64,000 nt of DNA. Origin: Pseudomonas putida. Its GTDB lineage: Bacteria; Pseudomonadota; Gammaproteobacteria; Pseudomonadales; Pseudomonadaceae. The position numbers and the translations under genes were made by a program. Location of the stretch: contig CP124529.1 of the NCBI GenBank assembly GCA_029953615.1, forward strand, positions 806,001-870,000, given 5' to 3'. Below the pieces are notes generated by a model that was given only the letters and a program-made list of their open reading frames with translations, did no database searches and was not told the origin of the DNA. Positions 1 through 30,815 of this stretch are shown here, piece by piece; the stretch's first letter is position 1, and each line of letters starts with the position of its first letter.

Positions 1-4397
<4,397 letters not shown>

Positions 4398-4398
4398 C

Positions 4399-16720
<12,322 letters not shown>

Positions 16721-16721
16721 G

Positions 16722-23190
<6,469 letters not shown>

Positions 23191-23228
23191 GTCGAGCGGA
23201 GTCCTGGCAGTCGAGCGGTAACTGTCAG

Positions 23229-23252
23229 ACGAAGGTGTGGGGGGCTGATTTA
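23229..23252 (-). promoter_or_regulatory. PvdS-dependent (iron-starvation sigma) promoter box
   Basis: On the minus strand the sequence reads TAAAT, 16 bases, CGT, an exact match to the known PvdS recognition pattern TAAAT-N16/17-CGT of pyoverdine promoters. It lies just upstream of the first synthetase ATG at 23190. It ties the three-gene NRPS operon to iron limitation. Confidence 0.85.
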
Positions 23253-23290
23253 GTGGCGGGGCTGCAGGGCTCTGGCGGTGGCCTTGTCGG

Positions 23291-23382
23291 CCTCTTCGCG
23301 GGCTCGCCCGCTCCCACAGATACACCACAGCTATCGAGGCTTGTGCCGCACCTGTGGGAGCGGGCATGCCCGCGAAGAGGCC
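23291..23382. repeat. REP inverted pair
   Basis: Two REP units face each other: CTTCGCGGGC..GCCCGCTCCCACAG at 23291-23319 and the reverse complement form at 23351-23382. They fill most of the 325-base gap between the divergent synthetase and PAAR genes. Apart from this and the PvdS box I see nothing else in the gap. Confidence 0.9.
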
Positions 23383-23515
23383 GGTATTGCCATGACAAAC
23401 ATGTAGTCCAAATCCCTATTGCTTGTAGGCCCCTTCCTAAACCCTTCCCGCCCCGGAAATACCCGCCCACAGCCTGCTAGGTTCCTGGCTTCCACCTTAA
23501 AAAAAGAGGCGAGCC

Positions 23516-24922
23516 ATGAGCATGCGCATGAACATCTTCGGCCGATATCAAGGCCTGGACGGCGACGAAACCACCACAGGTGCCATCTGCATTGCCAGCC
23601 AGGCCAGGGGCCGCGTGCATGGCCACAACTGGCTGCTTCAAGGCGACCCGACCACACCCTGCCCGCTATGTGGACAAGCGGGCACAATCGTCGAGGGCGA
23701 AGCCCGCTGGCGGCAGGATGGTATACCCACGGCTCTGGACGGAGCACTGGTGCAATGTGGGTGCCCACAGGGCAGCAATCGCCTGGTAGCCAGTGGATAT
23801 GCACCGCCATCGTCGCGCAGGGCACCTGCACCTGAGCCGGTTCGTGAGGCACCAGCACAGGCCCAGACGGGTAACCCGACAAGAAGTACCTACCAGCCTG
23901 AGGGGGTTCAGCCCTCGCCCACGCCACAAGGCATGGAACCCGGCTTCTACATCGTTCCGCGTTGCATGACGTATCAGGAAGTCCTGGCAGAACTGGGCGC
24001 GCCGCAGGCCAACCTGCCTCGGTCAATTCTGGAGCGGCTAAACCCGACCTATCAGCAGGGGTTCAAGGCGGGCGAGATCTTTGTCATTGGCGATGGCTTG
24101 AGGCGCCCGGTGTGCACTCGGGAAGAACTGTCTGCGATGAGTGCAGCAAAACAAGCTCGTGAAGCATTGGCGGAACTGACGCCCGAAGAGGCGGAATTCA
24201 TGATGCGCCATCAAGCCGAGATTGCTGCGTTGCTCAGCGATTTGAGCCTGGCGATGGGGGTGAGCGAGGCGATGGTTGCCAAGTCGATGGATGAACTCAG
24301 CACCCTATTGCAAAAAATAGAGGATCTACATAAAGAGCAATTCATCAAGCACGGGCATCTCCGCCACCCTGAGTTCTTTGCGGAGCGTCAAAGACTGTTC
24401 AAGCAATTGAATGCGAACCTGAAAGCAACCACTCTGAACAAGCGACTCAATCTTGGAAGCTATGAAAACCTACGACGAGATTTGGGAATATCATCAAGAA
24501 GCCTAGTTCATCACTGGAGTAAAGCAGGGGCCCCGACGCATATCCCTGGTTACTCGACGCACCTAGACAAACTGGCCAAAATGGCTAAATACCTCAAGGC
24601 AGGAGGATATATAGGCATTACCATTGGCGGCACTGGCTCGGCATTAAAAATATCGGAAGTTTGCCAGTCAGGGAATGTCAAGAATTGTCAAAAGGTAAAA
24701 ATTACTGAAGCGGGGAATTTTTCAGGCGGGCTAGCTGCGGGCTGGCTAGGCGGAAAGATAGCAGGTAAAGCCGCCACGAAAGTTTGTTGGAAAGCCGGAG
24801 CCGCCGGCTTGGCATGCGGAGTTGTGATTACCGGCGCAGGCGCACTAGCGGGAAGCATTGCAGGTATGGGCGGTGGCGAAGAGTTAGGTGAAGTAATCTT
24901 CGAGGTTTTTCAAGATGATTGA
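23516..24922 (+). CDS. PAAR-domain T6SS effector with glycine-rich C-terminal putative pore-forming toxin
   Basis: 468 residues. Residues 1-100 look like a PAAR spike-tip domain (GDPTTPCPLCG, VQCGCPQGSNRLVASG). Residues about 145-190 have a LysM-like pattern (GFYIVPRCMTYQEVL, LNPTYQQGFKAGEIFVIGD). A charged helical linker follows to about 330. The tail, about 355-460, is rich in small residues (GNFSGGLAAGWLGGKIAGKAA, GAGALAGSIAGMGGG), like glycine-zipper pore-forming toxins. The base composition becomes more AT-rich towards the 3' end, a usual sign of toxin-cassette exchange. The stop overlaps the next start by 8 bases. RBS AGAGGCGAGCC. No other T6SS gene is in the window, so this is an orphan effector island. 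PAAR assignment is firm; the pore activity is inferred. Confidence 0.82.
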   Translation: MSMRMNIFGRYQGLDGDETTTGAICIASQARGRVHGHNWLLQGDPTTPCPLCGQAGTIVEGEARWRQDGIPTALDGALVQCGCPQGSNRLVASGYAPPSSRRAPAPEPVREAPAQAQTGNPTRSTYQPEGVQPSPTPQGMEPGFYIVPRCMTYQEVLAELGAPQANLPRSILERLNPTYQQGFKAGEIFVIGDGLRRPVCTREELSAMSAAKQAREALAELTPEEAEFMMRHQAEIAALLSDLSLAMGVSEAMVAKSMDELSTLLQKIEDLHKEQFIKHGHLRHPEFFAERQRLFKQLNANLKATTLNKRLNLGSYENLRRDLGISSRSLVHHWSKAGAPTHIPGYSTHLDKLAKMAKYLKAGGYIGITIGGTGSALKISEVCQSGNVKNCQKVKITEAGNFSGGLAAGWLGGKIAGKAATKVCWKAGAAGLACGVVITGAGALAGSIAGMGGGEELGEVIFEVFQDD

Positions 24923-25292
24923 TCATCTGGACATAAAATTAAGGCTATTTATAGTAGCCTCACCTTTCTGCCTCGGCCTGACCGCACTTGCAATGGACTT
25001 TCACATTGCAAGTTCTCAGCAGTATAAAGAAATGGTCAGAGCACTTCACCGAAGCCCATGTCTTTCATACGCCATAACCCTTTGGGGCGAGAAAAGCATA
25101 CGCTCAAGAATGCTGGTGATTTTCATGGTAGCGGGCGCCATCACCTTCCCAACCTCCAGTACTCGCAGAGGCCTGCTTGACAAAGAAGATTATGAGCAAC
25201 TCCCCAGACCATTAAAAACCAAAATCGTTATTGCATCATGGTTAAATACAATCGGGTTCACTTGGCTAGTTATAAATTACTTCATGATTTAG
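24915..25292 (+). CDS. Putative immunity membrane protein 1 for the PAAR effector
   Basis: 125 residues with about three hydrophobic segments (about 10-30, 65-82, 100-122). The ATG overlaps the end of the effector gene by 8 bases, so the two are co-translated. A small inner-membrane protein directly behind a pore-forming effector is the expected layout for an immunity protein. I recognise no family. About half its residues match the next protein. AT-rich codon use unlike the surrounding chromosome suggests recent acquisition. Confidence 0.7.
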   Translation: MIDHLDIKLRLFIVASPFCLGLTALAMDFHIASSQQYKEMVRALHRSPCLSYAITLWGEKSIRSRMLVIFMVAGAITFPTSSTRRGLLDKEDYEQLPRPLKTKIVIASWLNTIGFTWLVINYFMI

Positions 25293-25319
25293 CCACAACA
25301 GAGCTTCGAGATCTTCGAA

Positions 25320-25706
25320 ATGATTGAGCATCTTGACGTAAAATTAAGACTATTTCTTTTAGGCACCCCAATCTGCCTCGCCTTAATCGGGCTTGCATCT
25401 GACCTTCACATCGTGTGCTCTCGCCAATATAAAGAAATGACCTCAGCACTCCAACGGAGCGCATGTCTCCCATTTGCGACCAGCATGTGGGGAGAGAAAA
25501 AAATAGGTTCCAGGATTCTAGTTATTTCTGTAATCGCTGGCGCCATTGGTTCCCCCGCTTCAAGCATTCGCAGTGGACTATTGGATGAGCAAGACCATTT
25601 ACAATTCCCCGAGAAGTTAAGAAGAAAAATTCTTATTGCATCCTCGCTAAACACCATTGGTATCGCTTGGATAGCCATCTATTACCTGATGAAACTGCTA
25701 GACTGA
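25320..25706 (+). CDS. Putative immunity membrane protein 2 (paralogue of the preceding gene)
   Basis: 128 residues, colinear with the previous protein: MIxHLDxKLRLF at the N-terminus, YKEM, WGEK, SRxLVI, RxGLLD and IASxLNTIG are shared. It arose by tandem duplication and has diverged. The DNA just ahead (CTTCGAGATCTTCGAAATGA) resembles the junction at the end of the effector gene, so the duplicated unit seems to include a remnant of the effector 3' end. It may protect against a variant toxin. Function inferred from position only. Confidence 0.68.
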   Translation: MIEHLDVKLRLFLLGTPICLALIGLASDLHIVCSRQYKEMTSALQRSACLPFATSMWGEKKIGSRILVISVIAGAIGSPASSIRSGLLDEQDHLQFPEKLRRKILIASSLNTIGIAWIAIYYLMKLLD

Positions 25707-25718
25707 GAGACAAAACAG

Positions 25719-26318
25719 ATGAGCTCAACTATTTCATATAACACCGAACCTCAAGCAAACCAGCGTATTCAAGAACCCCGACTTCACGTAGTCTCCGTAT
25801 CAAAGCTGATCACCATGACCTGCTTGACCTGGGGCCTTTATATACCCTACTGGAGCTATTGCCACTGGCGACTTATCCGAGGACAAAGCGGGTTCAGTAT
25901 AATCCCGTTGCTCTGCGGCGTGTTTGGCTCTTTCTTGATTTACCCCCTAATGAAAAGAGCAATCACCTATTGCAAAGAATTGGATCTGACCGTCGAAGGT
26001 ACAGCGCTTGGCGTGACATTGAGATATTGGGTACCTTACCTGCTCTTCGTGAGCTGGCAATTCTGGGCACCCGACCAGCCGGATGAAAACCAATCGCTCT
26101 ATAACATGTTCATGCTGCCTCTCGCGCTTCTGGTCACGTCTGTGACTTTAACCTTGGTAGCGCTGGTGCAAATTCAGCAAGCCGCCAACGCTTATGAAGG
26201 TGACCCAACAGGTCTGCGGAACGCACAAATTACTTGGGCAAACGGGCTATGGATAATTATCAGCTGGTCGCCCTCCGCCGCTCTACTTGCACTAATTTCT
26301 CATTATGCCAACCACTAA
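25719..26318 (+). CDS. Hypothetical polytopic membrane protein of the PAAR island
   Basis: 199 residues with four or five hydrophobic segments (for example LITMTCLTWGLYIPYW, FSIIPLLCGVFGSFLIY, YWVPYLLFVSWQFW, LPLALLVTSVTLTLVALV). The central part resembles small DUF4234-like membrane proteins with a WxLYxxYW signature, but I do not assign a family with certainty. It follows immunity protein 2 by 12 bases and has the same AT-leaning composition, so it travels with the island. It could be a further immunity or accessory protein. Confidence 0.6.
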   Translation: MSSTISYNTEPQANQRIQEPRLHVVSVSKLITMTCLTWGLYIPYWSYCHWRLIRGQSGFSIIPLLCGVFGSFLIYPLMKRAITYCKELDLTVEGTALGVTLRYWVPYLLFVSWQFWAPDQPDENQSLYNMFMLPLALLVTSVTLTLVALVQIQQAANAYEGDPTGLRNAQITWANGLWIIISWSPSAALLALISHYANH

Positions 26319-26351
26319 ATGACGTAAAGGTCGGTTTGCCACTGATTGTAT

Positions 26352-26477
26352 GGCACCGGCTGCGCCGGTGTTCGCGGGCACGCCCGCTCCCACAGGAGTT
26401 GTGCATGCCCTGAGGCATTCTGCATAACCTGAGGCATGCACAATCCCTGTGGGAGCGGCTTTAGCCGCGAAAGGGCC
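26352..26477. repeat. REP inverted pair
   Basis: Facing units at 26352-26397 (GGCACCGGCTGCGCCGGTG then the REP core) and 26446-26477. Between them is a short palindrome, TGCATGCCCTGAGGCA / TGCCTCAGG. Lies between the convergent island and the DUF3077 gene and probably also ends transcription. Confidence 0.85.
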
Positions 26478-26496
26478 AGCCCAGCCAATAGAAGGA

Positions 26497-26757
26497 TCAG
26501 CGCATCAAACCCAACTCGGCATCATCCAGCAGCGCCTTGGCCATGGCTGCAAAGTAATGCGAAGCCCAGAGCATCTGCTGATCGCCGTCCATCAAACCGG
26601 TCAGTGACAAGTCGCGTGCATAGCCCATCAGTTCCGAGGCTTGCTCGCGGGCGCTGCGGCAGGGGATGCCCTCGGCTATACGGAACAGTGGATGGGTTTG
26701 GCCTTCGCCTTGGTAGAAGTAGGTAACGCCGGGGGTGGTTTTGGTTTCGTCGGTCAT
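26497..26757 (-). CDS. DUF3077-family small protein
   Basis: 86 residues starting MTDETKTTPGVTYFYQGEG, with the pattern of the Pseudomonas DUF3077 family (ASELMGYARDLSLTGLMDGD, LLDDAELGL). I chose the ATG at 26757 because AGGAAAA lies ahead and homologues begin near there; an upstream extension to 26841 lacks such support. No catalytic motif is visible. Its role is unknown. Confidence 0.7.
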   Translation of the reverse strand: MTDETKTTPGVTYFYQGEGQTHPLFRIAEGIPCRSAREQASELMGYARDLSLTGLMDGDQQMLWASHYFAAMAKALLDDAELGLMR

Positions 26758-27030
26758 GGGGTTTTCCTGAATGCTCGTTAAACCCTGAAATGCTTGCTGC
26801 AGGTTTCCACACCCGATCGCTGAACCGTCAGCGACGGGCAAAGCCTAGAGTGCGGGATTTGCAGGAACAATCAGACGCGTGTCGACAGAGGTTGTAGGGT
26901 ATTTCGCTGGGGAGTGGAGTTGCCAGTGCTGAGGCGTAGGAAGAGTCTGGGATTGTTGTGGGTTGCAGGGGGCATGTCTGGGGAATGCATCAGGGCTGAC
27001 AGGTGTTCGCCACAACCCTTTCAGTGCCTG

Positions 27031-27288
27031 TGAGATCGAGCGCCGCCCGCGCGGCGCTTCGCGGGACAAGCCCGCTCCCACATTTGTTGCAACGTGGCCA
27101 TGCCTGTGGGAGCGGCGTTGTCAGCCTGGGTGCATGGCTTGAGACAGGTGATGCGGCAGCAATGCCAACTCAGAAATCGAGTCAACCTACCAAGGCTGGC
27201 AACCATGGCCTGACAGGTTCGGCACGTTGCAACAAATGTGGGAGCGGGCTTGTCCCGCGAAGCGCCGCGCGGGCGGCGCTCGATCTCA
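27031..27288. repeat. 66-bp perfect inverted repeat built on REP cores
   Basis: 27031-27096 and 27223-27288 are exact reverse complements, 66 bases each, with a 126-base interior. Each arm has an outer GC-rich part (GAGCGCCGCCCGCGCGGCGC) and an inner REP-type core (GCGGGACAAGCCCGCTCCCACA). The interior holds another half REP (CCTGTGGGAGCGGC at 27103) but no gene that I recognise. This dominates the 580-base gap 26758-27337; the rest of the gap shows no ORF or promoter I would support. Confidence 0.88.
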
Positions 27289-27337
27289 TAGGCCCCACAC
27301 CTCTCAAGCCAGGCACATGGCAGCCCTCACTCCCTAA

Positions 27338-28322
27338 TCAGCGCAACACCTCGGAATGCCCCTGCGCCATCGCCACCACCACCTTGCGTTTGCCGGTAAA
27401 CGGCGACCGGGCATGCGCTGCAAGCATGTTGTCCAGCATCAGCACATCGTTTTCCAGCCACGGAAAGCTGATGGTGCATTCATCCAGCACCCCGCGCACT
27501 TCATCAAGCAGCGAATCCTCGATGGTCGTACCGTCGCAGTAATACACGTTACGCGGCAGGTCCTCTTCCTCGACAATGTCCATCAACGACTCGCGCACCT
27601 CTGGCTGCAGGTTCGACACATGGAACAGGTGCGCCTGGTTGAACCACACGTCCTCCCCGGTCACCGGGTGGCGCGCCACCACCTGGCAGCGCTGGCGGGT
27701 GCGCAATTCGCCGTCATCCTTCCAGATGCACTCGATGGCATGGGCCCGGCAATAGGCCTCGACCTGGCCCGGGTCTTCAGTGTTGAACACCTGCGACCAT
27801 TCCACATCCAGGCCGTTGCCGTAGTTGCGCACGTACATCAGCCCCTTCTCCACCAGCCGCTCACGAATGCGTGCCGGCATGCGTCGGTACACTTCGCGAC
27901 TGTCGGCAATCGGCGTCTCGCCTCCGGTCTCGGCGGGAATCACGCTGTAGAACCAGATCTTCATCGGCCATTCCAGGGTATAGGCCTGCTCGTTGTGCAG
28001 GGCGGATGCTCTGGTGCGCCGGGTACTCGGTGGAGGTGTACACGCCTTTGGTCACGTTGCTGCGCGGGGTTGAGCCAAACTCGTAGTTGAGCAGCGGGTG
28101 GCCGAAGGACGCGGCGAACTGTCGGAACGCTTCGGCACCACCCACCTCGAACCCGCGAAACAGGATGCCGCCGGCCTGCAGCAGGTGCCGGTCGACCAGC
28201 GGCTGCAACTCGGCAAAGGCTTCCAGCAGGTCGATACCCGGCTCCGGCGCGCGCACCAGCAGCGGCAGATTGCCGCGTGCAGCATCCAGGGGTTCGATCG
28301 CAAAGCTCAGCAGTTCACTCAT
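27338..28322 (-). CDS. SyrP-like aspartate beta-hydroxylase (TauD family) of pyoverdine synthesis (frameshifted near 28001)
   Basis: Fe(II)/2-oxoglutarate-dependent oxygenase of the TauD/SyrP type. Such enzymes hydroxylate carrier-bound Asp in pyoverdine synthetases, giving beta-hydroxy-Asp, an iron ligand. N-terminal part 28322-28003: GGILFRGFEVGGAEAFRQF and EFGSTPRSNVTKGVYTSTEYP. The C-terminal part has DNMLAAHARSPFTGKRKV with the distal His. The HxE iron motif (LHNEQAYTLEW) sits at the break: an extra G in the GGG at 28000-28002 splits the gene; removing it gives IRLHNEQAYTLEW and 327 residues, the usual size. Start at 28322 with GAGGTGA ahead and a PvdS-like box upstream. If the shift were real, the hydroxylase would be dead. 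Confidence 0.85.
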
Positions 28323-28397
28323 GTCCGGTCACCTCAGGCCTGGGCCGCATAGGCGGCGAAATCGGGATATGCGCCGTGTCAGCGCCTGCCTGAATGA

Positions 28398-28421
28398 ACG
28401 AGCGGGCGATGGGGAAATTCA
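28398..28421 (-). promoter_or_regulatory. PvdS-like promoter box for the hydroxylase gene
   Basis: Minus strand reads TGAAT, 16 bases, CGT: one mismatch to TAAAT-N16-CGT. It lies 76-99 bases ahead of the ATG at 28322 and back to back with the box of the azurin-pvdE operon. Confidence 0.6.
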
Positions 28422-28440
28422 CCCGGGCCGCACACACAGG

Positions 28441-28464
28441 TAAAGCCTGCGCGCGCCGGTTCGT
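28441..28464 (+). promoter_or_regulatory. PvdS-like promoter box for the azurin-pvdE operon
   Basis: Plus strand reads TAAAG, 16 bases, CGT: one mismatch to the consensus with the exact spacer length. It ends 39 bases ahead of the azurin ATG at 28504, the same distance as the box of the first synthetase from its ATG. This puts the azurin-like gene and pvdE under iron-starvation control. Confidence 0.65.
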
Positions 28465-28503
28465 CTGAACGATGTGCACCCTTCTAACGCCCAGGACCCG
28501 TAA

Positions 28504-28953
28504 ATGACTCGCCAGCTTCTGCTCCTCGCCCTGCTCGCCGCGGCCCCTGCCGCCTGGTCGGCGCAGCCATGCGCCGTGGAAATCCATGGCACCGACCAGA
28601 TGACCTTCGACAAGGCCGCCATCACGGTGCCCAAGGCCTGCGCCGTGTTCACCGTCACGCTCACTCACCCTGGCGACATGCCGAAGAACGTGATGGGCCA
28701 CAACTGGGTGCTGAGTACCCAGGCCGACATGCAAGGCGTGCTCGACGACGGCCAGAAGGCCGGCGAAGCGCTGGATTACGTGAAGCCCGGCGACACCCGG
28801 GTCATCGCCCACACCCGCCTGATCGGCGGCGGTGAAACAGACAGCGTCACCCTCGACACCCGGTCGCTGAAGGCCGGTACCGCCTACAGCTTCTACTGCT
28901 CGTTCCCGTTCCACAGCACCTTGATGAAAGGCTCCCTGATCCTCGGCAGCTGA
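28504..28953 (+). CDS. Azurin-like periplasmic blue copper protein in the pyoverdine operon
   Basis: 149-residue precursor: signal peptide to about Ala20 (AAPAAWSA), then a mature protein collinear with azurin. In precursor numbering, the type-1 copper ligands His66, Cys132, His137 and Met141 are present, as is the Cys23-Cys46 disulfide pair. The loop reads [10 protein letters not shown] where azurin has CTFPGHSALM, so the Gly next to the ligand His (Gly116 in azurin numbering) is Phe here. A bulky residue there should close the copper site and change its potential. It is 33 bases ahead of pvdE and behind a PvdS-like box, so it is probably co-transcribed with the exporter. A periplasmic redox role in pyoverdine maturation is inferred only. 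Confidence 0.9.
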   Translation: MTRQLLLLALLAAAPAAWSAQPCAVEIHGTDQMTFDKAAITVPKACAVFTVTLTHPGDMPKNVMGHNWVLSTQADMQGVLDDGQKAGEALDYVKPGDTRVIAHTRLIGGGETDSVTLDTRSLKAGTAYSFYCSFPFHSTLMKGSLILGS

Positions 28954-28986
28954 CCCGCCCCCACCTCACCAGCGAGATCACGCTTC

Positions 28987-30639
28987 ATGAAAACCTCCTC
29001 CCCCGGGGCCATCCGCGAATTGCTGGGCCTGTTGAAACCCTACCGCCCGGCGGTCATCGTCTCGGTGCTGCTGGGCATGCTCGGCGGCCTGGCCGTGACC
29101 GCCCTGCTGGCCACCGTCAACCAGGGCCTGCATGAGGCCGGCGGCATGAGCCAAGGCGTGATCCTGGCCTTCGCCGGCCTGTGCGTGCTGGCCCTGGTCA
29201 GCAGCGTGGCGGCCGACAGCGGCACCAACTACGTTGGGCAGAAAGTCATCGCCCGATTGCGCAAGGACCTCGGCGCCAAGGTGCTGTCAGCACCGATCGA
29301 GCAGATCGAGCGCTACCGCACCCACCGCCTGATCCCGGTGCTGACCCGCGACGTCGACACCATCAGCGACTTCGCCTTCGCCTTCGCCCCGCTGGCCATC
29401 TCGCTCACCACCGTGACCGGCTGCATGGCCTACCTGGCCTGGCTGTCGTGGCCCATCTTCCTCATCACCCTGGCAGCCATCGGCATCGGCAGTGGCATTC
29501 AGTACGTGGCCCGGCAGAAAGGCGTTGCCGGCTTCAATGCCGCCCGCGATGCCGAAGACAACCTGCAAAAGCACTACTCGGCCATTGCCGAGGGCGCCAA
29601 GGAGCTGCGCATCGACCGCCGCCGCCGCCACGCCATGCTGACCCGCAACATCCAGGGCACCGCCGATTTCATCGCCAACACCCATATCCGTGCCATCAAC
29701 ATCTTCGTCGCAGCCAAGAGCCTGGGGTCGATGTTGTTCTTCGTGGTCATCGGCCTGACCCTGGCCCTGCAGTCGCTATGGCCGAGCAACGACCCGGCGG
29801 TGATGAGCGGCTTCGTGCTGGTGCTGCTGTACATGAAAGGCCCGCTGGAAACCTTGATCGGCAACCTGCCCATCCTCGGCCGCGCCCAGGTGGCGTTCCG
29901 CCGCATCGCCGACCTGTCCGAGCGCTTTTCTTCGCCCGAGCCGCACCTGCTGCTGCAGCCGCCGGTCAAGCGCACCGCCCCGGCCAGCGCGCATCTGGAA
30001 CTGCATAACGTCGAGTACGCCTACCCGCCGGTGGATGGCAACGAGCCGTTCCGCGTCGGGCCGGTGAATCTGAGCATCGAACCGGGCGAGATCCTGTTCA
30101 TCGTCGGCGAAAACGGCTGCGGCAAGACCTCGCTGATCAAGCTGCTGCTGGGCCTGTACACCCCGCAACGCGGCGAAGTGCGCCTGAACGGCAAGGCCGT
30201 CGGGCCGGAGGGGCTGGATGACTATCGCCAGCTGTTCACCACGGTGTTCGCCGATTATTACCTGTTCGACGACCTGCCCGAGCACGAGCACAGCCTGCCC
30301 AGCGATGCAACGCGCTACCTGGAACGGCTGGAAATCGCCCACAAGGTAAGCGTGCGCGATGGCGCCTTCACCACCACCGACCTGTCGACCGGGCAGCGCA
30401 AGCGCCTGGCGCTGGTCAATGCCTGGCTGGACGGCCGGCCGGTGCTGGTGTTCGACGAATGGGCGGCGGACCAGGACCCGACCTTCCGCCGGGTGTTCTA
30501 CACCGAACTGCTGCCGGACCTGAAGCGTTTGGGCAAGACCATCATCGTGATTTCGCATGATGACCGGTATTTCGATACGGCGGACAAGGTGGTGCACCTT
30601 AGCCGGGGGAAAGTGGTGGAGGCGTTGGAGCCGGCTTGA
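28987..30639 (+). CDS. pvdE: PvdE, pyoverdine precursor ABC exporter
   Basis: 550 residues, an ABC half-transporter with membrane part (about 1-330) and ATPase part. Walker A GENGCGKTS near residue 374, signature STGQRKRLAL near 467, Walker B PVLVFDEWAADQDP near 480. This is the cyclic-peptide exporter family (PvdE/SyrD), which moves the acylated ferribactin precursor to the periplasm for maturation. The signature STGQ in place of LSGGQ is a trait of this family. Position next to the hydroxylase gene and behind an azurin-like gene with a PvdS-like box supports the name. Ends before a small GC hairpin (30650-30665). Confidence 0.93.
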   Translation: MKTSSPGAIRELLGLLKPYRPAVIVSVLLGMLGGLAVTALLATVNQGLHEAGGMSQGVILAFAGLCVLALVSSVAADSGTNYVGQKVIARLRKDLGAKVLSAPIEQIERYRTHRLIPVLTRDVDTISDFAFAFAPLAISLTTVTGCMAYLAWLSWPIFLITLAAIGIGSGIQYVARQKGVAGFNAARDAEDNLQKHYSAIAEGAKELRIDRRRRHAMLTRNIQGTADFIANTHIRAINIFVAAKSLGSMLFFVVIGLTLALQSLWPSNDPAVMSGFVLVLLYMKGPLETLIGNLPILGRAQVAFRRIADLSERFSSPEPHLLLQPPVKRTAPASAHLELHNVEYAYPPVDGNEPFRVGPVNLSIEPGEILFIVGENGCGKTSLIKLLLGLYTPQRGEVRLNGKAVGPEGLDDYRQLFTTVFADYYLFDDLPEHEHSLPSDATRYLERLEIAHKVSVRDGAFTTTDLSTGQRKRLALVNAWLDGRPVLVFDEWAADQDPTFRRVFYTELLPDLKRLGKTIIVISHDDRYFDTADKVVHLSRGKVVEALEPA

Positions 30640-30678
30640 TACGGCAAAGGGGGGCTGCGCGCCCCTCACCCACCACAA

Positions 30679-30798
30679 TCTATAATCGCTCTATAGTTAT
30701 TCTATAATTCCCTATAAACACCGCCCTGCCAGATCTCTAATGACTCTATAATCGCTCTATAATCAATCTATAATCGATCTATAATCGACTATAAATTG
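30679..30798. repeat. 11-bp-periodic tandem repeat array, unit TCTATAATCGM
   Basis: Units start at 30679, 30690 and 30701, then at 30734, 30745, 30756, 30767 and 30778, with a part unit at 30789. Every start is 11 bases, or a multiple of 11, from the first, so the two blocks are in phase across a 33-base stretch with only weak matches. Six units contain the exact hexamer TATAAT (starts 30681, 30703, 30747, 30758, 30769, 30780). One turn of the helix per unit puts all copies on one face of the DNA. The array ends 17 bases ahead of the ATPase ATG, with RBS GGAGG between. It could be an iteron-like binding array, an autoregulatory operator or stacked -10 boxes. Confidence 0.85.
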
Positions 30799-30815
30799 AA
30801 ACGGAGGGGGTCGAA

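Noticed and set aside
23291..23382. Insertion sequence ends
   Set aside because: The inverted pairs share the REP core found in many other gaps and enclose no transposase.
27338..28322. Two separate overlapping genes in place of one hydroxylase gene
   Set aside because: The halves carry complementary parts of one TauD-type fold and join exactly at the HxE motif if one G is removed.
30679..30798. CRISPR array
   Set aside because: Units are 11 bases, contiguous and without unique spacers; there are no cas genes.
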